DNA of 64,000 bases from Theristus sp. LFF4_11 (Eukaryota > Nematoda > Chromadorea > Monhysterida > Xyalidae), in contig JASANC010003315.1 of the NCBI GenBank assembly GCA_030248135.1, positions 62,001 through 126,000 of the forward strand, given 5' to 3'. A program made the translations under genes and the position numbers. This document shows positions 55,501 through 64,000 of the stretch, one piece after another (within the stretch, counting starts at the first letter, position 1; each line of letters starts with the position of its first letter). Below the pieces are notes generated by a model. That model was given only the letters and a program-made list of their open reading frames with translations. It was not told where the DNA came from and did not search any database.

Positions 55501-57236
55501 CATCACAGAACACCAGCAACTCCGCCAGTATGTCCGTGAATCTGTCGTCTGTCGCGTGTTCAGAAAGCAGTTCCACCGTCTTCTTCACCACCCGCTCTCG
55601 CACTGGTGCAGTGAGACCACAATCCCTGCGCGACGACAGCAAAATTACGTTTTAGAAAACAAGTAATCTCAATCTCACTCCAATCCAGAGGTCGAACCTG
55701 AACCCGGTGAATACTTATCAGATTTTTAAACAACGGAGTGCTGGTCAACTTGGTTAGAGCTAATTGACTGGAGTCCAGTTGCACCCCACGCACCATTACA
55801 TCTCGACCCACGTCCAATGTGCCTTAAAAACCTAAAATCACCCCAAAAACCATTGAGCGCACTTGAGCGCCAGGAGCGCGTTGCCAGCGGCGTCCGGATG
55901 CCAGTCAGCCGTCAACACGTCGGCGACGGCACGATCAATCGGGGCAACTGCATTGGCGGTGGGGCAGTGGCTGCTTGGCTGTTGGTCGTTCAGATCACCG
56001 TCACCCATAAACACCGCAAGCACATCCGGCCAACTGAATGCACAAGTTTGTTGATTTATTGTTGTTTTTGTTGCTGTGTGGTGGTGATTCGTTGATGACT
56101 GCTGGGGCACTCACTACAGACGAACTGTAAATCTTAATCATCATTAATCAAGCACGTATTACATCTGTTTCACAGTTTAGATTGTCTGCATTCGAACTCG
56201 TTCGGTTGCATAACAATCATGCGATTTCATCCTTCTTCACCCAACCAATCAGCGACCAGCCCGCGAACGCACGAATCAACTCATGCGAGAGCGATTTCTT
56301 TTATTAAAAATGACGTTACAAACCGCGAGCCAGATGCACTCGGTGGGCGAGTGAACGACTGCAGAAAGATTTTCAAGAGACGTTCTTTCTCGCTTGCCGA
56401 CACCTCTTTCACCTGTAATTAGGGTGGCAGTGTCATTTTTTTACAGTTGTTGCGTTGCAGCACAACATTAGGCACCGTTCTCGGTAACCAACCAAACTCC
56501 GCTAGTCCGCTTGGTTTTACCTCACATAACTCAGCCAAAAAACACTAAACAGAAAATGACACAAAAACTGTTGAACCTGTTCAACGAAGCAATCGAACAG
56601 CTTGGTTGATTCTGCACCCTCAATGGTCGGGTCGTGCAGAAGCTGCATGATCGACGACACGAAATCGTAACTGCAGAAAAGAAACTGTATCGAAGCTGTC
56701 AAGTTGTTTCTAGTGGGTGCATGCTGCAGTGCTGCCAGGCCAAGCGAAGCGAAAATGGCCATGTCAAGAATCAAAATTTTTGTTTGTTTGTTTTGCATTG
56801 TCTCATAATTACACCCACTGTCTGCTGCGAACTGACCCAGCCACTGGCGCTGTCGCCTCCCGACTCCAAGCAAACACAAAATCGCCCAAAATCTCTTCGG
56901 ACCGTGCTGCTGCCAAGACCGCCTCAAACTCAACGTTTGTCTGGAATAAGCAAAACTTGTTTGATTGACGAACAAGACAAATTTTCTTTGTGACTTGAAT
57001 GAATGAATGATTGAAATGAAACTTGATTTAAAACAGTGAGAAAACAAAAACAAATATGTTTGAGTTTGAACTGGTCAAATTTTGTGAGAGAATACGCAAT
57101 AATTTGGCGCACTAACAAAGTCTAGCGGATAACGAAGCTCCAAATCAAGTTCGCCAAACATCCACTCGCTGATTTTCGCCCCTTCTCTTGCGTTGGATCG
57201 AGCGATCAGCTGTCGCACAAACTCAATTGGCTTCAT
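37534..57236 (-). CDS. FANCI: FANCI, Fanconi anaemia group I protein
   Basis: Partner of FANCD2 in the ID2 clamp for interstrand-crosslink repair; nuclear. Exons (minus, start-end): 57236-57117, 56940-56819, 56670-56577, 56412-~56324, ~56075-55860, 55822-55704, 55625-55499, 54402-~54325, 51060-50955, 50857-50780, 50453-50314, 49773-49602, 49183-48981, 48474-48327, 48035-47891, 47583-47510, 46311-46135, 45724-~45635, 43814-43706, 43425-43300, 42844-42611, 42167-41991, 41571-41399, 41000-40924, 40762-40592, 40352-40255, 39963-39634, 39414-39233, 38895-38764, 38468-38343, ~38115-37982, 37919-37803, 37596-37534. Most phases close; those around 56075-55625, the break before 42844 and the exon at 38115 do not. 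Diagnostic blocks: LSQGADLRRVLY, LRDSLLNILKQATF, SLGFSLLDVHMP, FVELLSTALQLFAKFQS, LRDNRNFTFKSDEF and the basic C-terminal QPRRKRARTK. The start MKPIEFVRQL is the first Met with a good donor after it. Confidence 0.9.
40592..40762 (-). other. Lineage-specific basic insertion in FANCI
   Basis: This 57-codon exon runs SQFRQHAAELQLANQTAMET then EQKRKKAHKRKPNRPAERT. It falls where I recall only short loop sequence in vertebrate FANCI. Its KRKKAHKRKP stretch looks like a nuclear localisation signal. Both splice borders are good and in phase 0. Confidence 0.6.
42540..42611 (-). other. tRNA-like sequence next to a FANCI splice donor
   Basis: The minus strand from the donor reads GTGCGTGCGTGGCGCGTTAG, then CTCGCGGGATCGAGCCCC. 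The latter resembles a T-arm and B box, the former an A box. A full cloverleaf does not form. Probably a tRNA-derived relic inside the intron. Confidence 0.3.
43861..45354. mobile_element. hAT-type element with 8-bp target duplication
   Basis: Ends CAGAGATGTGCA and (complement) CAGAGGTGTGCA are inverted. Both are followed by a subterminal GGGACAGGCTAG-type block in mirrored orientation. The flanks are identical: ATATGAGA at 43853-43860 and 45355-45362. CAGRG ends plus an 8-bp duplication identify the hAT superfamily. The 1,494-bp interior has no transposase frame. Inserted in a FANCI intron (between exons at 45724 and 43814). Confidence 0.9.
46469..47221. mobile_element. hAT-type MITE, TAGAGATGT ends
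   Basis: Flanked by AGTGAGAT at 46461-46468 and 47222-47229. Ends TAGAGATGTCAAG and its approximate complement CTTACATCTCTA. Subterminal A/T homopolymer tracts flank a ~500-bp core with MITE-like coding-poor sequence. In the FANCI intron before exon 46311. Confidence 0.85.
47300..47460. repeat. MITE with GCTGATTGGCTG/CAGCCAATCAGC ends
   Basis: Starts TGCTGATTGGCTGCATCATG and ends CCCAGCCAATCAGCTGATTG. The centre includes GTGATGCATG, as in 32109-32262. In a FANCI intron. Confidence 0.6.
49977..50150. repeat. Two adjoining small MITE pieces in a FANCI intron
   Basis: 49977-50072 is a GCATTCATGA-type palindrome (GCGCCATTCATGAAGC facing GCTTCATGAATGCCGC). It abuts GCTGATTGGTTGGTTACG (50074 onward), the end of the other MITE family. 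Confidence 0.55.
51100..51368. other. GC-richer block left of composite copy 3
   Basis: No gene. It contains GCGAGGTTCGAACATTCC, a B-box-like match, and lies between FANCI exon 51060 and the foldback. It may be a retroelement relic, but I cannot define ends. Confidence 0.3.
51369..52408 (+). mobile_element. Foldback module of composite element, copy 3
   Basis: Arms at 51369-51510 (TATCTAAAAATGCGGGAGAC...) and 52266-52408. The spacer has a GC-rich block at 52085-52225 ending in a 12-base G run that is not in copies 1-2, probably a further insertion. Lies in a FANCI intron. Confidence 0.8.
52420..53585 (+). repeat. Satellite A array, ~149-bp unit, about 7-8 units (copy 3)
   Basis: Same unit as at 33840-35290, with CACGATTCAGTATCTAGAG every ~148-150 bp (about 52685, 52835, 52983, 53131, 53280, 53428). 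The last five units are almost identical, implying recent homogenisation. Confidence 0.9.
53590..54190 (+). repeat. Diverged right end of composite element, copy 3
   Basis: No clean B units. The end is still recognisable by a TCATCCGCTGTCCGCTGCGC...TCGCTCGCG stretch followed by ATGGACATGATAA, matching the tails of copies 1 and 2. Boundary uncertain. Confidence 0.55.
54616..55385 (+). repeat. ~205-bp direct repeat pair, 564 bp apart
   Basis: 54616-54820 and 55180-55385 share CAAGTGGCGTTTCGACCTTA, GCCGAGCAATGGTGGTCTCG and GTAATAAACTTCTTGA with few differences. The 360-bp gap has no gene. It could be a TRIM-like relic or simple duplication. Within a FANCI intron. Confidence 0.75.
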
Positions 57237-57362
57237 TTCTGCTGACGAATTTCTCCTCTCCCTTTATTTCATCGACCCGACCCGTTCCGCTCCCCACGGT
57301 ATGAAACTTTCCTGAAAGCAAACGGAAGTCTGATTCAGTTCTATTCATTGTTTCTTCATCGT

Positions 57363-57754
57363 TAGGGTTCAAAATTTTTTAAAACTTGAAAAAAATTAAA
57401 TCGGTACTTTTTAATCAATAAAAAGCTGAATTTTTGCCATCAAGATTTCAAGATTTTATTTAACACGCAGCACCTTGAACAAAAACACAATGATAAAGGA
57501 GCATAATTACAAAATTATTTTAAAAAAATGAATGAAACAAACAACTATTATATCACCGTTTTGTAGCGGGTGCCGGTTATGGGCAAGAATTGCCCATGTC
57601 TTGTTGCTCAAAATTGTACTTTCATCTGAAAATTGTACTTTCCACAGAAGTGACTTCATGATTTTTTGCCCAGAGTTTCGTGTGGACTGACAGTTTCTAC
57701 TTTCATGTCAAAGAGATCGGCGAGCAAAGAGATTTTCATTTTTTTCGAACCCTA
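57363..57754. mobile_element. hAT-type MITE, TAGGGTT ends (1)
   Basis: TTCATCGT is present on both sides (57355-57362 and 57755-57762). Ends TAGGGTTC and GAACCCTA are inverted. It lies 127 bp upstream of the FANCI start codon. Confidence 0.9.
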
Positions 57755-57896
57755 TTCATCGTTGAAGGTCGATGATTCAATGATTCAATGATTCAATCGA
57801 TCTTTGATTCCATGTCGAATTATATAATACACTCAAATTCAGATTCATTCAAGCAATTGCATCGCACTCGCATTGATTCCGTTGAGTGGTTGCGGC

Positions 57897-58522
57897 TATG
57901 GTTAGGGGAAAAAAATCCGGATTTTTTTTTAATTAAAATTTTTTTTTTTTAATTTTTAAAAAAATTTAAATTTCGACGTGTGCTTGAATATTGAACCGTT
58001 CTTAGTTGTTCCTCTTTAGAAAATTACCAAAATTTGACTGTGTTCAAAAATTCCTGTTTGCTGTAGCTAAGTCGGCAACCCCTGTCGACCCGGTCGCCCC
58101 CCCACAAGACACTTACTTTCAGGTTCAACCAGCTATGCTATCTGCCACATGGCGAGAGCCCACTCTTCAAATCATCGTATCGAAAACACGTACCATGATT
58201 TCGCGATCACGTTGCGGGCAACTGACAGACGCAAGTTTAACACGTTAGTTTAGCTCAGCACGCAAGTTTTAACATGTGGCCATGTTATCGGGTATCTGAA
58301 AAACGGTCGTGTGATGTGGTATTAACCAACATCTCCGCTCCAACACAAAGAAGTTGGGAAGAAAATTTGGTTTGAACTTTCAAAAAATTATGCCATAAAT
58401 CGAATTTTCAGAGCAAAGTAAAAGAAAAATTTTTCAATTTTTTTTTAAGTTTGAAAAAAAATCCAAATTTAAAAAAAAAACAAAAAAAACAAAAAAAAAT
58501 TTTTTCAAAGCTCCTAACCCTA
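57897..58522. mobile_element. hAT-type MITE, TAGGGTT ends (2)
   Basis: GTTGCGGC on both sides (57889-57896 and 58523-58530). Ends TATGGTTAGGGG and CCTAACCCTA are inverted. Its ~360-bp core (57985-58340) is repeated at 59795-60164 in element 4. Confidence 0.9.
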
Positions 58523-58574
58523 GTTGCGGCGCTGCTCTGCGAAAAGAAAAACGATGTCGGCAAAAGCCTAAAAC

Positions 58575-59257
58575 TAGGGTTGTTAAACAAAAATCAAAAT
58601 TAAAAAAAACAAGTGATTAAAAAAAACAAAAATGCCGATTTTTTTATTCGAAAAATTTTCCTCTAATATGCTCTGAAAACCTCAATTTTGGCACAATTTT
58701 TCGAAAGTTTAACAAAAATTTTCTTTGATATTACCTCGTAAAACCGTTAGCAGTCCATTTTGGACCATTTTACCGACTGATTTCAGGCTTCAACAACATC
58801 TGCGATGAAGTTTTTAAGCGTCCCAAAGGTTGGCTTACCATTTCCGATGCAGATAAGAAGGTGACGATTCGCCTCGCAATCTAAATTTGAGCGTCCGAGC
58901 TGCTCCGTTTGCAAGCGTTACGTTGTCTGGTTGCTGTTTCGTGTACTGCCGTCGCGACACATCATCAGAATTGATCAAATTTCAAGCCGGTATGTGTATT
59001 TTCACTTGGGCTGGGTACAATTAGTGACGTTATGGGGCCAAAACACAAGAGGCATGGTAACGGTTTGGAAAAGGGGTAAATGAGACCACCCAAACAAAAT
59101 CTGGAAAGTTCCGCCATACGGGAGTCATTCGGGAGGCGATTGCACATCAAATGGGGTTCTTTGAACTCCCTGGTTGATTTAGCACAACTTTGATTTTTGA
59201 ATTTTTTTTAAATTTAAAAAAACAAAAATGACGATTTTTGTTTTTTTTAACAACCTA
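58575..59257. mobile_element. hAT-type MITE, TAGGGTT ends (3)
   Basis: CCTAAAAC on both sides (58567-58574 and 59258-59265). Ends TAGGGTTGTTAAACAAAAAT and TTAACAACCTA are inverted. The 683-bp interior has no coding frame. Confidence 0.9.
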
Positions 59258-59265
59258 CCTAAAAC

Positions 59266-60597
59266 TAGGGTTAGGGGGGAAAAATCCGCAACGCTTCATT
59301 ATGATATGCACCTGCCCCGCATCCGCATTGCTCATTGCTCATGATCCACTGGCGCGCGTGCACACGCTCCGCCCTCAACAAAAACTCGTTCAAAACGCAG
59401 TTATTTTCATTCTAGCTTCTTAAAAAGGCTTGGCTTAGGTTAGGATTAGGTTAGGAACAGCTTTTGTTTAAGCTTAGGCTTTAGTTTGGCTTTTAGGTTT
59501 AGGTCCGTTTTAGCAATGTCCGAGAACATCCAATGTTGGAGCGTGAGTTAACTGGAGCGTAATATCATAAAACGTGCCAACCGGAAAAATCCGGATTTTT
59601 TTTTAAATTAAAAAAAAATTTTAAATTTTTTTACAAGTTAGGTTTGTTCGAAGCGTCTCGTCGAGCTGAGTTCATCTAGACTATTTTCAGAACGATCCGG
59701 AAAACTATAAGAGCGAAAATCGTGTTTTATTGAAATTATGTCCATTTCATAGAGGGAAAGTTGCATTTTCAACAGTAAAACAGGGCAATTTTTCACGTGT
59801 ACTTGAATATTGAACCGTTCTTAGTGGTTCCTCTTTAGAAAATTACCAAAATTTGACTGTGTTCAAAAATTCCTGTTTGCTGTAGCTAAGTCGGCAACCC
59901 CTGTCGACCCGGTCGCCCCCCCCCCAAGACACTTACTTTCAGGTTCAACCAGCTATGCTATCTGCCACATGGCGAGAGCCCACTCTTCAAATCATCGTAT
60001 CGAACGAAAACACGTACCATGATTTCGCGATCACGTTGCGGGCAACTGACAGACGCAAGTTTAACACGTTAGTTTAGCTCAGCACGCAAGTTTTAACATG
60101 TGGCCATGTTATCGGGTATCTGAAAAACGGTCGTGTGATGTGGTATTAACCAACATCTCCGCTCAAATTGTTTAACAATATATCGCACAACTCCATTGTA
60201 GACCTATAACATACGCCAATCAACAGGATATCATGTTCATCTCATGGCCTACCGACTGAAAAACATGTTCTAAGTTGCAAGAAAACGATTTCTGAAACGA
60301 TATTTCAATTCAGTTAAGTCATTTCAACGCTAAAAATTGACTCTAGAAGTCATCCAAATCGAAAAACATGGAGTACGTCGGTCAAAATGACCAAATAATG
60401 ACATTTACCTTAGCACACAAAGAAGTTGGGAAGAAAATTTGGTTTGAACTTTCAAAAAATTATGCCATAAATCGAATTTTCAGGGCAAAGTAGAAAAAAA
60501 AAATTTCAAATTTTTTTTTTAAGTTTGAAAAAAAAAATCCAAATTAAAAAAAACAAAAAAAAATATAAAAAAAATTTTTTCAAAGCCCCTAACCCTA
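59266..60597. mobile_element. hAT-type element, TAGGGTT ends (4)
   Basis: Starts TAGGGTTAGGGG directly after the CCTAAAAC at 59258-59265 and ends CCCCTAACCCTA before another CCTAAAAC (60598-60605). It contains the element 2 core plus extra sequence at 59300-59790 (with GGCTTAGGTTAGGATTAGG near 59430) and at 60165-60413. Confidence 0.85.
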
Positions 60598-60689
60598 CCT
60601 AAAACCAATAGGTATAAAACGGTAACAAATTTTTGTTGAACTTTCCATAAATTGTGCCAAAAATGACATTTTTAGAGCATAAAAATCGA

Positions 60690-62360
60690 TTTTTAAGACC
60701 CGATTTTTCAGAATAGCGATTTCCTCTAGGCACTAGAATGCAAAGTTTTTCCAATTTAGACAAATCATACATCATTCTGACCGTCTTGACGCGCTGATTC
60801 CTTGTCATGATCTGCTGAACATTTTTTGTTAATATACTGTGCCCTAAAAATAAAGTTTAAAAGGTGAATTTTTAAAAAAAACTGATTTTAAAGCCAGTTT
60901 TTCATTTTTTTCGGGTCTTCAGAACCGTTTTCGGGGCATAGTTTGGGGGTCCACCAAAAAGCACTCCGAAATAGCTAGCTCTGTGCCAAGTTTCATTTTT
61001 AATTTCGGTCGGCAGGATAACTAAAAAATGGTTTTACTGTTGGTACCCAGAACGCGATTTGGTTATCATGACACCGACATGCACCTGAACATGTACCACG
61101 TGCTGCAACCAGGTGTACTGTGAGATAAAATAAAATAGTGCGTCCAAAAGCCCACGAGACCAGCTAATAGTGCCTCAAGAATCAGTCGTCGAAGTACTTA
61201 TTCATGGCCATAACAGCGAAGCTATTTTTGCTCACAAGTGTGAACTATTGGTTAAAGACCCAATGACAATGTTAGTTTTTGGGGTTTTTCAGCAATTTAG
61301 AACCGTTTTCGGGCATAGTATGGGGGTGCGCCAGAAAGCACTCCGAAATAGCTAGCTCTGTGTCAAGTTTCATTTTCAATTTCGGTTGGCTGGATAACTA
61401 AAAAGTAGTTTTACTGTTGGTACCCAGAACGCGATTTGGTCATCATGACACCGACATGTACCTGAACATGTACCACGTGCTGCAACCAGGTGTACTGTGA
61501 GATAAAATAAAATAGTGCATCCAAAAGCCCACGAGACCAGCTATTAGTGCCTCAAGAATCAGTCGTCGAAGTGCTTATTCATGGCCATAACAGCGGAGCT
61601 ATTTTTGCTCACAAGTGTGAACTATTGGTTAAAGACCCAATGATAATGTTAGTTTTTGGGGTTAGTTCACACTTGTGAGCAAAAATAGCTCCGCTGTTAT
61701 GGCCATGAATAAGCACTTCGACGACTGATTCGTGAGGCACTATTAGCTGGTCTCGTGGGCTTTTGGACGCACTATTTTTTTTTATCTCTCAGTACACCTG
61801 GTTGCAGCACGTGGTACATGTTCAGGTGCATGTCAGTGTCATGGTAACCAAATCGCGTTCTGGGTACCAACAGTAAAACCATTTTTTAGTTATCCTGCCG
61901 ACCGAAATTGAAAATGAAACTTGGCACAGAGCTAGCTATTTCGGAGTGCTTTTTGGTGGACCCCCATACTATGCCCCGAAAACGGTTCTGAAGACCCGAA
62001 AAAAAATAAAAAACTGGCTTTAAAATTAGTTTTTTTTTTAAATTCACCTTTTAAACTTCATTTTTAGGGTACAATATATTAACAAAAAATGTTCAGCAGA
62101 TCAAGGCGAATCGAATGGTTTTTTTTATTTTTGTCGTAGCTTCATTAAAAAGCTGAAGAAACACTATTTTTTGAAAGGGTAAAAAAAACGGTTTTTGGCC
62201 ATTTTTGGGTCCTAAATGACTTCGAATCAAAAAATAAATGTGATTTTCGGAATCAGCGCGTCAAGACGGTCAGAATGACGTATGATTTGTCTAAATTGGA
62301 AAAACTTTGCATTCTAGTGCCTAGCCTAGAGGTGGGAGGGGTGGGACGGTATTCTCAAAA
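60690..62360. repeat. Large foldback with a duplicated arm
   Basis: The left arm from about 60690 reappears inverted to about 62360; both carry GGCACTAGAATGCAAAG or its complement. The centre is near 61650, where ACAAGTGTGAACTA faces TTAGTTCACACTTGTG across ~37 bases. The left arm also holds a ~370-bp direct duplication (about 60915-61285 and 61290-61662), so one right arm can pair with either copy. No coding frame or target duplication is recognised. Confidence 0.85.
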
Positions 62361-64000
62361 AGCCGATCTTAAATGGCATTTTTGTTTTTTTGGTTTTCGT
62401 TTAACAATCGAACCGAACCTAATCCTGCCACATATTCTCCCGCGTAATGTTTCCCACCGTCTAATGTTTCACACACAACGCGGGGTATTTGAAATTCGAA
62501 AATTATATTTATGTTTATTTGGGTTTTTTGTGTTTATTTGTTAGCATGTATTCTAATATGTATGTATGTCTAATAAACAGTTTCATGCATAATGCGGGAA
62601 TTCAAAATTGGTATCGTGATCCGGGCCGTGATCCCAAATGGGGCCGGGTCAATTTGGCTATCTTTAATTGCCCATAAAGATTGAAACTATCTTTTCTTTC
62701 CACACGTCTGCAAACGCATTGAGTCGCAGAATCTAAAAAAATGATAATAGCACAAATTCAAAATACCTGCTTTTCACACAGACACAAGCTTTCCAATCCC
62801 AACCTCCCAAACCTTTGCGGAATGAAAAAGCACTCACAGCACAGATACCAAAAGAACGCAATTACTACGCATTTCCCGGCGGCAAGTAAATTTCTCTTTT
62901 TGGTGAAAAAAAAAAACCAATAAGCCACCATCATGCCATTCAGCACAATTCAAATGTGGCATACACTGGCAAGTCATCGTGAACATTCCTGTGCGGTTAC
63001 ACCATGTCACGCACGGGTCTCGACGCGATGTTGCATCTTTAATTGCTCATGAAAGTAAGATTGGGCAATAAAAAATCTAGTTTTCTCGTTTTTTCAAATT
63101 TCCATTTCCCACAGAATCTCAAAGTTGATCGCGTCGAGATAAATAAAGGAATGGAAGTTCCAGATGTACTGTACTGCTGTGCCATTTCTCCGAATTGATG
63201 AAAACTGCGTCCAACTCTATTTCCGGCGTTCGTTGCTGTTGTGGGAAACTGGTGAATTTGTGCGCACCATCAGAAAAAACGGAAACACCAGTTCTATTGA
63301 TGAAACCTTTCTTCACCGTTAAAACTAAAGTGCTTTATCTTGGCTCGCAGTTTTGTGCGAGATCCCGACTTTTACTGCATATTTTTGTGCAAAACGTTTG
63401 TTGTTATTCCAAAAGTTGCATTAAAAATTGCAAGAAATGTCCGTGAATGCTCTGCAGATGTCCACCATGATGACGTGCGGATTGAAGATCGGGCTGCTGC
63501 TTTTTACTGTAACCGTCTCAGTCGGCGCAGACGGTAAAAAAGTGGTTTGTCGCTTTGAAAAGAATTCTCAGCAGAAACTTTTGATGGATTACACAATGAA
63601 AAAAAATTGCAGGGCTGCAGGGGTCCTTTCACCTTTCAATCCTCTTTGGCAGGACAGGCAACGGCAAATTAATTCGTCGTCTTTCCGCTGAGAAATATGA
63701 CCTCCTGATGCATTTCCAAATGTCACGAAGTTACATCTTATCACGTCGATCGCCTGAAGTCCCCAGCCAAAATCGTCCGAAACCAAAATCGTCCTCCAAA
63801 GAGTAAAAAATGCAGTCAAAATCGTCCCGAAAGAAAAAGCGGTCACATGAACTCTTTTGTCGTGTTTCCACTTTTGACACACAAAGCCATCAAAATCGTC
63901 CCGAAAGAAAAAGCGGCCAAATGAACTCTTTTTGTCTTGTTTCCACTTTTGACACACAAAGCCACCACAGTATTCGAACCGACGAAAAGCACTTTTCAGT
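62361..64000. other. Right end of window, no gene established
   Basis: Two weak candidates. A plus frame at 63428-63691 whose start reads like a signal peptide (LKIGLLLFTVTVSVGADG, then a possible donor). A minus frame at 63316-63119 with ELDAVFINSEKWHSS. Neither has a partner exon or known domain. A ~65-bp direct repeat with CAAAATCGTCCCGAAAG lies at 63825-63965. Confidence 0.35.

Noticed and set aside
63428..63691. Secreted protein first exon
   Set aside because: The signal-peptide-like start is suggestive, but the window ends before any further exon and no domain follows, so I list it only as a possibility.
63589..63957. 122-codon minus frame with internal repeats
   Set aside because: The repeat in the peptide reflects a ~65-bp direct DNA repeat; no other support.

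Overview
The window looks like nuclear DNA of an invertebrate metazoan. Three conserved animal genes can be read, all on the minus strand, split by many short introns with GT..AG borders whose phases mostly close. There are no bacterial operons, Shine-Dalgarno sites or CRISPR arrays. I cannot name the lineage. Gene content is low and repeats occupy well over half of the bases.

Genes, left to right, all transcribed leftward: (1) a GALK2/GALK1-type GHMP sugar kinase (18900 to 15004, 9 exons) that I can read end to end; (2) the 3' part of an unrecognised gene (exons near 30541-30479, 30389-30294 and 22391-22308, poly(A) signal at 22266), whose last intron holds a 6.7-kb element; (3) a HINT3-like HIT hydrolase (36533 to 31761, 4 exons, all phases closing); (4) a FANCI (Fanconi anaemia I) orthologue (57236 to 37534, about 33 exons), from a start Met to a basic C-terminal tail. 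No convincing plus-strand host gene was found.

Repeats, left to right: a non-autonomous Helitron with both termini (6069-8849); three same-orientation copies of a composite element made of a 0.8-1.1 kb foldback module, a ~149-bp satellite A, a two-period satellite B and a hairpin tail (9544-13805, 33040-35935, 51369-54190); a Polinton/Maverick-like element with ~316-bp inverted termini and a decayed packaging ATPase (22502-29187), carrying nested insertions and a duplicated, frameshifted gene of unknown function; six hAT-type elements with perfect 8-bp target duplications (43861-45354, 46469-47221, and four crowded at 57363-60597 just upstream of FANCI); a giant foldback (about 60690-62360); several small MITE families; and tRNA-derived sequences.

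The strongest candidates for something undescribed are the composite foldback-satellite element, present once between genes, once in HINT3 intron 1 and once in a FANCI intron, and the Polinton-like element with its unusual cargo.
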